From assembly GCF_025449215.1 (NCBI RefSeq), contig NZ_CP104900.1, positions 2,046,001 through 2,110,000 of the forward strand: 64,000 nucleotides of DNA, in the 5' to 3' direction. Below, piece by piece: positions 1-6,867 of this stretch. A program made the position numbers and the translations under genes. The DNA comes from Shewanella seohaensis. Its GTDB lineage: Bacteria > Pseudomonadota > Gammaproteobacteria > Enterobacterales > Shewanellaceae. Each line of letters begins with the position of its first letter. The stretch's first letter is position 1. The notes beneath the pieces are model-generated. The model had not been told where the DNA came from. It made no database searches and was given only the letters and a program-made list of their open reading frames with translations.

Positions 1-245
1 ATCTGACTAAGCTCAGCCTTGGTATGAGCAAAGACCAAGTGATGACCCTGATGGGCGCCTCGGACTTTAGCGAATCTTATCTGCAGCAGAAAGACGGCCA
101 AGCCGATAAAGAAGTGTTGGTACTCTTTTATCGCACCCAGCATACCCACAGTGACGGTAAAACCACTAAGGATGAATGCACGCCAATCGTCTTAAGTAAT
201 AGTGTGTTAGTCGGTTGGGGCGACACCGCCTACAGCAAAATTTAA
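1..245 (+). CDS. DUF3192 family protein, C-terminal part (5' end outside window)
   Basis: The reading frame is open from the left edge, so the gene starts upstream of the window and only about the last 80 codons are seen. The visible part reads LTKLSLGMSKDQVMTLMG and ends GWGDTAYSKI. The GMSKDQVMTLMG helix followed by a YRT...DECTPIV strand fits DUF3192 proteins, small periplasmic or lipoprotein-like proteins of unknown role in Shewanella and Vibrio. An internal ATG lies at 24 but I treat it as internal because the family signature starts before it. It converges on the DUF2789 gene, with a shared terminator hairpin between them. The family call is from pattern memory; the function is unknown. 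Confidence 0.6.
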   Translation, partial: LTKLSLGMSKDQVMTLMGASDFSESYLQQKDGQADKEVLVLFYRTQHTHSDGKTTKDECTPIVLSNSVLVGWGDTAYSKI

Positions 246-282
246 CGACTCAACGCAACTCGCCATGAAGTGATTCAGTGTT

Positions 283-307
283 AGCCCTAAGCCATTAGGG
301 CTTTCTT
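283..307. terminator. Rho-independent terminator between convergent genes
   Basis: The stem AGCCCTAA (283-290) pairs with TTAGGGCT (295-302) around a 4-base loop and is followed by TTTCTT. It serves the DUF3192 gene on the plus strand. The second arm overlaps the stop codon of the opposing DUF2789 gene. Confidence 0.7.
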
Positions 308-528
308 AACTGCACATCGAGCTGCTCGATAAGTTCGGTCCACTGGGCATCGGCCTCTAATGCTTCGGTCAGAAAATTCTTTTGCGCCTGCGTCCAAAAT
401 GGCGCTTCGGTTAAGTGTGTCTCTGGGGGAAGTTGATGGGCTGCAATAAACTGCCCTATGGCTTGAGCTTGATTGGCTAATCCCAACTGTTCAAATAGAT
501 GACTCAAATCGACTGGCGTTGTATCCAT
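295..528 (-). CDS. DUF2789 family protein
   Basis: A 77-residue protein starting MDTTPVDLSHLFEQLGL. The pattern LFEQLGL...IGQFIAAHQLP...EAPFWTQAQKNFL.EAL..DAQWTELIEQLD is characteristic of DUF2789, a short all-helical family of unknown function in gammaproteobacteria. The length matches the family. A GAGG ribosome binding site lies 8-12 bases upstream of the ATG on the minus strand. It stands alone between a convergent DUF3192 gene and a divergent acetyltransferase gene. No signal peptide or membrane segment is seen. Confidence 0.8.
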   Translation of the reverse strand: MDTTPVDLSHLFEQLGLANQAQAIGQFIAAHQLPPETHLTEAPFWTQAQKNFLTEALEADAQWTELIEQLDVQLRKP

Positions 529-672
529 GCTCGCATCCTCTCTGTGTGCCTTTATTTAGGGTATGCAACTCACTGAAAAATGCAATCTATGATTAAAATT
601 TGCACTTTTTAGTTTCCTTGATACAGTGATAATTACTCCTAAGAGTGTGATCTAAATCAAGGAATTCTAATA

Positions 673-1311
673 ATGGACAATAATACCTTGGATGAGTGCC
701 GTGCAGTTTATCTCACCGCCGAAGATTTACGCCTCGCCGCTTCGATTCTCTACAACGCCTATCATGACGACCCTTTCTTTGTGGATGCTTTATCCACTTC
801 AGACAAATTCGCCTACGAACAAAAATTACGTGCCGCAATCCGTGAAGAGTTGAATGCGCTCTGGCAGGAAAAGCAAGCCTTAATCGGGCTGTTTGATCAA
901 ACACGCTTAGTCGGTGTTGCCTGTGTGGTCACTCAGGAAGTACCCCTCGGGGAGGGCCGCTATTGGCACTGGCGACTCAAGATGTTGCTTGGTACGGGTT
1001 GGCAATCGACTCAGGCGATGATGAAGAAAGAATCGAGCATCGTCGAGCTGCTACCGAGCGAACACTGCGGGATCCTACAATTTATTGCCCTTGCGCCCAA
1101 TGAGCAGGGAAAGGGATTAGGCCATCAACTCGTGCAAGCCGTAGTAAGTTGGTGCGATGAGCAGCCCGAACTTGAGGGGATTGGGGTCTTTACTACTCAA
1201 GAAGCCCATAGCCAGTTATTTATGCAACATGATTTTGTCTCCTTCGGAGAATTGAGCATAGGCAATGTGGCCGGACAATTACTTTTTTACACGGGCCTAC
1301 AAGATGAATGA
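673..1311 (+). CDS. GNAT family N-acetyltransferase
   Basis: A 212-residue cytosolic protein. The C-terminal half carries the GNAT acetyl-CoA binding core: LQFIALAPNEQGKGLGHQLVQAV (motif A, about residues 136-158) contains the Q/R-x-x-G-x-G/A loop as QGKGLG, followed by a helix and the IGVFTTQEAHSQLFMQHDFVSFGE motif B region. The substrate cannot be told from sequence. The start is set by AAGGA 9-13 bases upstream of ATG 673. The stop overlaps the start of the next gene by 8 bases, so the two are probably translationally coupled. Upstream is the divergent DUF2789 gene. Confidence 0.85.
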   Translation: MDNNTLDECRAVYLTAEDLRLAASILYNAYHDDPFFVDALSTSDKFAYEQKLRAAIREELNALWQEKQALIGLFDQTRLVGVACVVTQEVPLGEGRYWHWRLKMLLGTGWQSTQAMMKKESSIVELLPSEHCGILQFIALAPNEQGKGLGHQLVQAVVSWCDEQPELEGIGVFTTQEAHSQLFMQHDFVSFGELSIGNVAGQLLFYTGLQDE

Positions 1312-1609
1312 ACCTTACCGCTCCTTCGCTGAGTTTTACCCTTTTTACCTCTCACAGCACCAAGACTTAAGCTGCAGGCGATTGCACTTTATTGGCAGTT
1401 TTTTGGTACTCCTGTTATTCGTCGCTGCGCTGGTTTTCGCAAATGGTTGGCTTTTACTGTTTATCCCCCTAGTGGGATATGGTTTTGCTTGGGTGGGACA
1501 CTTTGTGTTTGAGCATAATCGCCCCGCGACATTCCAATATCCCTTGTACAGTTTGATGGGTGATTGGGTGATGTTTGCACAAATTCTCACTGGTAAGTTG
1601 AAGTGCTAA
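1304..1609 (+). CDS. DUF962 / Mpo1-like small membrane protein
   Basis: About 101 residues starting MNEPYRSFAEFYPFYLSQH. The pattern YLSQHQ...CRRLHFIGS, two hydrophobic segments (about residues 28-45 and 48-65), then GYGFAWVGHFVFEHNRPATFQYPLYSLMGDWVM is the DUF962 (Mpo1-like) signature. The yeast relative Mpo1 is a metal-dependent dioxygenase acting on 2-hydroxy fatty acids; the conserved histidines (LHFIG, GHFVFEHN) are present here, but the bacterial role is unproven. The ATG at 1304 lies inside the last codons of the acetyltransferase gene (8-base overlap). An earlier in-frame ATG at 1265 is less likely because it adds residues foreign to the family. Confidence 0.8.
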   Translation: MNEPYRSFAEFYPFYLSQHQDLSCRRLHFIGSFLVLLLFVAALVFANGWLLLFIPLVGYGFAWVGHFVFEHNRPATFQYPLYSLMGDWVMFAQILTGKLKC

Positions 1610-1640
1610 ATGTCCCTGACCAGTGAGAAGCTGACACCCG

Positions 1641-1658
1641 TGTGAGAGATCGCTTACA
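1641..1658 (+). promoter_or_regulatory. GacA/UvrY box of the first CsrB RNA
   Basis: TGTGAGAGATCGCTTACA matches the GacA/UvrY upstream site TGTAAG-N6-CTTACA with one mismatch. Its centre is 169 bases from the centre of the TAGAAT -10 element at 1816, close to the roughly 180 bases upstream of the start known for csrB/rsm genes. Confidence 0.75.
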
Positions 1659-1815
1659 AAGCCTGTAGGATAAAATGTTTTCTTACTGACTGTTTTGTAA
1701 TCACAGCTTTTAAAGTGTATTTAAAATCATTGTGTTATGTTTTAATAAAGCTTGATTGTATGAAAAGTGCGCTAGTGCGTGTTCTTTAACCGAAACAAAA
1801 ATAGCGAGAACCACG

Positions 1816-1821
1816 TAGAAT
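1816..1821 (+). promoter_or_regulatory. -10 element of the first CsrB RNA
   Basis: TAGAAT (5 of 6 matches to TATAAT) occurs in the context CGTAGAATT, which recurs exactly at the second CsrB RNA. No good -35 is present, as expected for an activator-dependent promoter. Transcription would start near 1828. Confidence 0.55.
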
Positions 1822-1827
1822 TAACTC

Positions 1828-2350
1828 ATCGCCAAAGCAAATGGACAGCAGGGATTGCAATACAGGCGAGAGGGACGCAAGAAGCGACGAATTCAGGTTC
1901 TTGGATTTGAACCACTGACAGTAGGAAAACGGTCATCTGCCTAGGATAGGCTAAGGAAAAGCAAGGCTGCTTTCTCATGGATGATAGAGGACGTTGTATC
2001 TGCTGGGATAGCAGGTTTCAGGATGAAAAGGACAAGCTTAAGGATTAAGCGTTACTGGATGCAGGAAGTATCGAGTAAAAGGATAAGTATAAGGGTGAAC
2101 AGCTTGTACTAAGGTGAGGAAAGGATTCAGCAGGACGCGATTGGGATGAGTCACTGGATGTGACAGGAGCCGAAATAGGATATTCGGGTCAAAGGATTGA
2201 GTGTGGTGGAGACTTCACTGCACAGGGAAATAAAGGGATTGAAGGACGCTTGCAGGGAGCAAACGGTCGCAAGGAAGGTGCAGGGAGCACAATCAAGCAG
2301 GATGGCTTGCAGAGGATAAATGGGGTGCACATAGTGCGCCCCTTTCTTTT
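1828..2350 (+). ncRNA. csrB: CsrB-family CsrA-sequestering small RNA, copy 1
   Basis: A stretch of about 520 bases without a credible protein gene contains about 33 GGA trinucleotides, mostly as AGGA, CAGGA or AGGGA. Many are displayed in short hairpin loops, for example GCTTA-AGGAT-TAAGC near 2037-2051, TTTC-AGGAT-GAAA near 2017-2029 and GCTGGGATAGC near 2003-2013. This is the architecture of CsrB/CsrC/RsmZ RNAs, which bind many CsrA dimers and relieve CsrA repression of translation. It is preceded by a GacA/UvrY box and a -10 element, ends in a strong terminator, and lies near yqcC-truC-yqcA, the csrB neighbourhood in E. coli. It is longer than E. coli CsrB (about 370 nt). The 5' end is inferred from the promoter; the 3' end is the terminator. 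Confidence 0.88.
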
Positions 2351-2353
2351 TTC
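2322..2353 (+). terminator. Terminator of the first CsrB RNA
   Basis: GGGGTGCAC (2322-2330), loop ATA, then GTGCGCCCC (2334-2342) gives a 9-bp stem with one G-T pair, followed by TTTCTTTTTTCT. Confidence 0.9.
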
Positions 2354-2534
2354 TATTCTCCTACGTCTTTTTTACGGCACGTCATAATGTCCACTTTTAC
2401 GTGCGGTATATCAGAAAATAAAATATAGCGGACGATTTTTACTCTTTTATGCAGTCGCTATTTCCTTTGCAGTGTTTAAGCGTCTCGGGATAAATCAATG
2501 TTTGTGCCTTCCAATGGCATAAATTGCCCGACTT

Positions 2535-2556
2535 CTTGTGAGATATATCTCACAAG
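2535..2556 (+). promoter_or_regulatory. GacA/UvrY box of the second CsrB RNA
   Basis: The core TGTGAGATATATCTCACA (2537-2554) is a perfect palindrome and extends two bases on each side. It fits TGTRAG-N6-CTYACA. Its centre is 170 bases from the centre of the TAGAAT at 2713, against 169 for copy 1, so both spacing and sequence are conserved. The core also resembles a CRP half-site pair (TGTGA-N8-TCACA), but the spacer is 8 instead of 6. Confidence 0.8.
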
Positions 2557-2662
2557 GCTGTAAGTGATTTGTAAGTTTTTTGACTGACAATGACTACCTA
2601 GTTTTAGGTAAGTCACATCTAATCAATATGTTAAGAAATTTTTTCTATTATGAACTTAATAT

Positions 2663-2718
2663 GGCGGCTTACATTTTTATCTTTTGCGAAAGCCGCCCTG
2701 CCATGGCTGTCGTAGAAT
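2663..2718 (+). promoter_or_regulatory. Promoter of the second CsrB RNA with an overlapping inverted repeat
   Basis: The -10 element TAGAAT is at 2713-2718 in the same CGTAGAATT context as copy 1. The -35 zone lies inside an inverted repeat, GGCGGCTT (2663-2670) and AAGCCGCC (2690-2697), that copy 1 lacks. The repeat is not followed by a T run, so it is not a terminator; it could be an operator. Confidence 0.5.
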
Positions 2719-2724
2719 TCATTT

Positions 2725-3152
2725 GTAGACGGAACTACAGCGAACAGGAAGTTAGCAGTCAGGATGACTGGACAGTGTTTAAGGAATAAACACTGATGGA
2801 GTGGTAAGGAGAGACTTTCAGGATGAAAGCGATGCGAACCACGGAAGGAAAGACTATCAGGGATAGATAGCCTAATTGCACAGGATTGCAATGGCACATG
2901 GAGTGCAATAGAAAGGATGCTACTGAACCTATTTCACGGATGATGCTGGAACCGCTCAGGAAAGAGCAAGCTTGGTAAAAGGAACGCCAAGAGATAGGGA
3001 AGTACGTTGAGTACAGGGAAATATCACGGATTGAACAGGGATGATGCAGGACGCAAGTTGACGCATGGATGGTGCAGGGAGCACGAAAATAGCGGGATAG
3101 CTTAACAGAGAACAGAAGGGCGTGGTCTTATGACCACGCCCTTTCTTTTTAT
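2725..3152 (+). ncRNA. csrB: CsrB-family CsrA-sequestering small RNA, copy 2
   Basis: About 425 bases with about 26 GGA motifs and no plausible protein gene. Loop-displayed sites are very clear: CAGTC-AGGAT-GACTG (2756-2770), GTGTTTA-AGGAA-TAAACAC (2775-2793), CTTTC-AGGAT-GAAAG (2815-2829), GCAC-ATGGA-GTGC (about 2894-2906) and GTGC-AGGGA-GCAC (3072-3084). These are textbook CsrA-binding hairpins. The primary sequence differs from copy 1 although the design is the same, so this is an old duplication or strongly diverged pair. Both copies share CAGGGAGCAC near the 3' end. Its own GacA box, -10 and terminator make it an independent transcription unit. Expected to act additively or redundantly with copy 1. 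Confidence 0.9.
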
Positions 3153-3155
3153 TTT
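3117..3155 (+). terminator. Terminator of the second CsrB RNA
   Basis: AGGGCGTGGTC (3117-3127), loop TTAT, then GACCACGCCCT (3132-3142) forms a perfect 11-bp stem followed by TTCTTTTTATTTT. Confidence 0.95.
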
Positions 3156-3271
3156 CACACAGATAAAGCTGATTCAGTGCGGATGTAGAGCCGAGCTATG
3201 GCTTAGTGTTATCCATACAGCTCGGCGTTATTTATTCAGTCCAGCGTTATCTAAAGGTTCACTGTAGTGGC

Positions 3272-3657
3272 TTAATGGCATTTGCCCGAGCTACAGCTAC
3301 TTTGGCTGCCGCAACCACCAAACTTGCCTTTGGCCATTGGTGCTTCTTGCCATTCTGGCTCTGGGAAAATAGGCCATTCAATCTTTTGCACTTTTTCCCG
3401 AGCATCCAAATATGACCGCGGTATTGATTGATGCCATCGGTGCTGAATTCGAATAGATATTTTGCTTTCCAACAGATCCCTGTCGTGCCGCCAAGGCTTG
3501 GGCGAGCCGTTTCCATTGCGATGGCTAAGAGCTGTACTTTTTGTCGGCAACATTCTTTTTCAGCAAAAATACGGCTCAATTCTGCCATTTGACGTAATTG
3601 CCAAAAGAAGGCCGCAACCACAACTAGCGCAATAATTAACAGCAGATCTGACATCAT
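3272..3657 (-). CDS. DUF3301 family protein (apparent frameshift)
   Basis: The N-terminus MMSDLLLIIALVVVAAFFWQLRQMAELSR is a single membrane anchor followed by AEKECCRQKVQLLAIA and a YLFEFSTDG strand, the DUF3301 pattern of Shewanella and Vibrio. The frame then runs into non-family sequence. Restoring one A in the A run (plus-strand T run 3392-3396) gives KKVQKIEWPIFPEPEW and a Cys-rich end GCGSQSSCSSGKCH, with stop at 3272. This is very probably the real C-terminus, so the break looks like a one-base under-call. The start overlaps the stop of the DUF3549 gene as ATGA, so the two are coupled. The function is unknown; membrane anchoring is inferred. Confidence 0.75.
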
Positions 3658-4667
3658 TTACTTGTAGCCTTAAACAAGCCACCAATGGCCTGTGATAGTT
3701 GAACACTCCGATTGGGGTTTCTTAACTCACCCAATAAGTGGTTACGCAAACTGGGAATCGCCACAATATCAGCAAAGATCTGATTAAAAAAGGCTTGGGG
3801 TTGTCGTGCCAGTGCTTCCAGGTAAATACTGCGACTCAGCTCTTGCTTTAATACGGTCCAGTTTCGGCCCGCGATGCTGATGAGTTCATTGGCCTCTAAG
3901 CGCTCGGTTTGTTGAAGATGGGCGAGGGCTTGCTGACTCAATTCGGTATGAGAGGCGAGTGCGCGCAAGTAATAGGCTTGGTACTCGGGAGGAGCCGCCA
4001 CAAACTTAGCGTAAAGCTTATTGGCGAGCGCTTCTGTTAAATGCAGGTGTTCGAGACATTGGCACAGGGCAATTTGTACTTCAATCGCACTATTGTCAAA
4101 ACTGGCAAGGAGTTGCTGCTCGTGATCTAACTCGCCAAGGCGAACACACACATCGCTCAAACCTTGCAGGCCAATATGCTGCCATTCACTCGTTGCAATT
4201 TGTCCCGAGAGATATTGCACTGCAAATTCATATTGAATAGAAGCGCTTAAACCTAACTGTTTACGCACTAAGGCGTTAAATACCGCCAGTTTTTCTTGGC
4301 TGGGCTTAAAGCTAAACGGATTGTTAGCGAGGCGATCCTGCTGTTCATCGGTTAATGGCTGAGTCGGATCTTGCCCCAGTGCCGTTAATACCATTTCAAT
4401 AAACTGTGAGCGCGGCGCAGGCGAGAGCAGTCCTTGTTCGTCTAACGGTAGCTTTAGGAACCAAATAAAGTGCTGTTGGCTCTCATTCCAAAACACGATG
4501 GCAAATTGGGCATGCCCTTGTATGGGGTAAGGGTAGGGCGTGACTAATGATTCGATTTGATGGAAGGCCAGCATATCGATGTGCTGCACTCTTCGTCCTA
4601 ATTCATAGACTTGGAATTGGGTTTTGGCTGTCGTTAAAAATTGGCTAAGCGTGGTAATTTCAGTCAT
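3654..4667 (-). CDS. DUF3549 family protein
   Basis: A 337-residue soluble protein starting MTEITTLSQFLTTAKTQFQVYELGRRVQHI. The motif QFQVYELGRRVQHID, the IQGHAQFAIVFWN...FIWFLKLPLDEQGLL strand region, and a C-terminal half rich in helices fit DUF3549, a family restricted to marine gammaproteobacteria. No catalytic motif is visible. It is the first gene of a minus-strand pair with the DUF3301 gene (ATGA overlap) and is divergent from yqcC. This DUF3549-DUF3301 pair beside yqcC-truC is a conserved Shewanella/Vibrio neighbourhood as I remember it, so a link to RNA modification or Csr control is possible but unproven. Confidence 0.8.
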   Translation of the reverse strand: MTEITTLSQFLTTAKTQFQVYELGRRVQHIDMLAFHQIESLVTPYPYPIQGHAQFAIVFWNESQQHFIWFLKLPLDEQGLLSPAPRSQFIEMVLTALGQDPTQPLTDEQQDRLANNPFSFKPSQEKLAVFNALVRKQLGLSASIQYEFAVQYLSGQIATSEWQHIGLQGLSDVCVRLGELDHEQQLLASFDNSAIEVQIALCQCLEHLHLTEALANKLYAKFVAAPPEYQAYYLRALASHTELSQQALAHLQQTERLEANELISIAGRNWTVLKQELSRSIYLEALARQPQAFFNQIFADIVAIPSLRNHLLGELRNPNRSVQLSQAIGGLFKATSK

Positions 4668-4813
4668 TTGGCTGCCATATCAATCAAAAAGGCTCAATAA
4701 ATTGGCGACATTATAGGGGGAAGTTGTCCGCGATGGTATGATTGCCACAGTTTTATCGCCTCAGTCGCAGCGCTAAATTGTCGAATGACTGTAGCTTAAT
4801 GGACCTTATATCG

Positions 4814-5137
4814 ATGCTTTACAGCCAAACTCAAACCAAACTAGCCCAAATTGCCCACGAGCTACAAAGTGCCGGGCTTTGGTCTACTCGTGCGCCCAGT
4901 GATGAAGCCATGGCCAGTACGGCGCCTTTTGCCTGCGATCTGATGTCGTTAGAGCAATGGTTGCAGTTTATCTTTATTCCGCGCATGCAAGCCCTTATCG
5001 ATGCGGGGCAACCTTTGCCAAGCAAAATTGCAATAGCCCCGATGGCGGAACATGTGTGGTCCGAACAAGCGGCGTTAGCGCCTTTAATCGGTGTCTTGAA
5101 TGAATTGGATATGTTGTTAAATGAACCTAGAAGATGA
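4814..5137 (+). CDS. yqcC: YqcC family protein (DUF446)
   Basis: About 107 residues. The core GLW...FACDLMSLEQWLQFIFIPRMQALIDAGQPLP...IAPMAEHVW matches E. coli YqcC (FCLDTM-x-PLEWLQWVLIPRMHALID). It is a small all-helical protein of unknown biochemical function. I place the start at ATG 4814 because it gives an N-terminus equal in length to E. coli YqcC; ATG 4799 and an upstream in-frame codon at 4742 are alternatives, and none has a strong ribosome site. It overlaps truC by 17 bases. In E. coli yqcC also precedes truC and lies beside csrB, which supports the nearby CsrB calls. Confidence 0.85.
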   Translation: MLYSQTQTKLAQIAHELQSAGLWSTRAPSDEAMASTAPFACDLMSLEQWLQFIFIPRMQALIDAGQPLPSKIAIAPMAEHVWSEQAALAPLIGVLNELDMLLNEPRR

Positions 5138-5974
5138 TTGGCTGGATATGCCAGAGGATAAATACAACCCAAGCGAGAGCGACGAACAGTCAGAGCCTGC
5201 GCCTGAACTGTGTGTTTTGTATCAAGACGAGCACTTAGTGGCTATCCACAAACCCGCGGGGTTATTGGTTCATCGCAGCTACTTAGCGCGGCGTGAGCGC
5301 TTTTTGCGATGCAGCTGACTCGTGACTTGGTTGGTTGCCATGTGTTTCCGGTTCACCGTTTAGATAGGCCCACCTCAGGTGTGTTGTTATTTGCCAAAAG
5401 CAGTGAGGTGGCTAACGCCCTTTGCGAGCAATTTGCTAACCACAGTATTGAAAAACAATATTTGGCACTGGCGCGTGGCAATATGCACGAGAGTGGCATC
5501 TTGGATTATGCGCTTAAAGTCGAATTGGATGAGGTGGCTGACAAGTTTGCCAATCAAGATAAGGCTGCGCAGGATGCTGTGACTCAATATGAGCCGCTAT
5601 TAAATACCGAAATTCCTTATCCGTCTGGGCGTTATGCAACTAGCCGCTTCGCGTTAGTGAAACTGAGTCCCAAAACGGGGCGTAAGCACCAACTTAGACG
5701 CCATATGGCGCATTTACGTCATCCGATTATTGGCGATACCACTCACGGCGATGGGAAACAAAATGCGTTTTTCCGCGCGCATTTCGATATCAATAGATTG
5801 TGGCTGATTGCGAAGAAGTTAACCTTCACTCACCCGGTGACACTTGAGCGCTTAAGTATTGAAACCGAGCTTGAGCCAGAATGGGAAACCGTGTTTGCAG
5901 GACTGGGCTGGGACGATGCCACGCTTTGTTGCGAGCCAAGTGTGTTGATTGCGGAGCAAACGACGACCGTTTAA
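5121..5974 (+). CDS. truC: tRNA pseudouridine(65) synthase TruC (apparent frameshift)
   Basis: A RluA-family pseudouridine synthase modifying U65 of tRNA. Family motifs include LYQDEHLVAIHKPAGLLVHRSYL at the N-terminus, the catalytic HRLDRPTSGVLLFAKS with the active-site Asp, and GRKHQLRRHMAHLRHPIIGD. The frame breaks after RRERF: the run TTTTT at 5301-5305 must be TTTTTT to read RRERFFAMQLTRDLVGCHVFPVHRLDRP, which matches E. coli TruC. I therefore treat it as one gene with a probable one-base sequencing deletion. It has an extra acidic N-terminus (DDWLDMPEDKYNPSESDEQSEPAPE) that E. coli TruC lacks. It overlaps yqcC and is probably in the same operon. Confidence 0.88.
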
Positions 5975-6403
5975 GACAATACTTGTTTGGGCGTTTAAGG
6001 CGAGTGTTCGATTGAGGCGACTCCTAGTCTAAGGCGAGTGCTCACTTAAGCTTGCATCTTGGCTATCTGCTTAGTTGCATGTAATTCGTTGCAACTTTCT
6101 GCGGTCTTAACTACTGGTTGGTTTGAGACTGGATATCAAGCTGGCTAAGGTTGAGTACTCCGCCGGAACGGTTAGCGGGAATTGCAGATTTTGCTGGGCG
6201 GCGTGAAAGTAATGTTTGCGTCTAATTTGGGTGGTTTTATGTTGGTGCTTGAGGTGTTTTTGCCTATTGCTCTGTCGCATCAGTTCGCTTCCCCATGCTC
6301 AATAACTTGATTTATAAAATTTTTACCTTGTTGCTTGCCCTAAAGCCTCACAATAAAGTAACTTCAGCTAAGTTGCGTTTACGCATGTGGCACGGAGTAT
6401 ATC
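5975..6403. other. Intergenic region between truC and yqcA
   Basis: These 429 bases hold no credible gene. An 11-bp direct repeat TAAGGCGAGTG occurs at 5996-6006 and 6030-6040. A TATAAA-like -10 occurs near 6310. The apparent N-terminal coding extension from 6295 (MLNNLIYK...) is an artefact of the frame error at the yqcA start. Confidence 0.5.
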
Positions 6404-6867
6404 ATGAAAAAGTTAATCTGGTGTTTGGCACTGTGTATGGTAGCGCACAATTTACCGCCGAAACCTTAGAAAAAGCGCTGACAGAACTCGGTTATGACGC
6501 CAAATTGTGGCAACCGAATGAAATTAGCCAATTTACGCCGCCACAGGATGAGTTGTTAGTCGTAGTGACTTCGACCACTGGGCAAGGGGATTTACCCGAC
6601 GATATCCAGCCTTGGTACTATCATCTTAAGGAGACAGCGCCTTATCTGCCTGAGCTGAAATACAGTGTGATAGCTCTTGGCGATTCGAGTTACGATACCT
6701 TTTGCGGTGCGGGTAAATCGGTAGATGAATTGCTCAGCGAGCTAGGCGCTAAGCCCGTTGTGGCGCGTCTTGAAATTGATGCCTGTGAAACCATGGAACC
6801 CGAGGTCGAAGCGATAAAATGGCTGGAAAGCTGGAATCAAATCGTCAAATCCGAACGCGCCGCTTAG
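6404..6867 (+). CDS. yqcA: YqcA family flavodoxin (apparent frameshift at codon 2-3)
   Basis: A short-chain flavodoxin-like protein that should bind FMN. VFGTVYGSAQFTAETL is the phosphate-binding loop and VTSTTGQGDLPDDI and ALGDSSYDTFCGAGK are the isoalloxazine-side loops; all match E. coli YqcA. The real start is ATG 6404, preceded by GGAG at 6394-6397. The following A run (6407-6411) has five bases where six are needed to read MKKVNLVFGTVYGSA, so the start is currently out of frame with the rest. The final 49 bases overlap the PTS gene. It follows truC as in E. coli. The electron-transfer partner is unknown. Confidence 0.85.

Noticed and set aside
1586..1627. Inverted repeat CTCACTGGT / ACCAGTGAG around the DUF962 stop as a terminator
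   Set aside because: The loop is 24 bases and there is no T run, so I do not call it.
2160..2387. Open frame of 75 codons inside the first CsrB RNA
   Set aside because: GGA-rich non-coding RNA explains the composition; there is no ribosome site and the frame runs through the terminator.
2580..2897. Overlapping short frames on both strands at the second CsrB RNA
   Set aside because: They cross the promoter and the GGA hairpins, with no family resemblance and no ribosome site.
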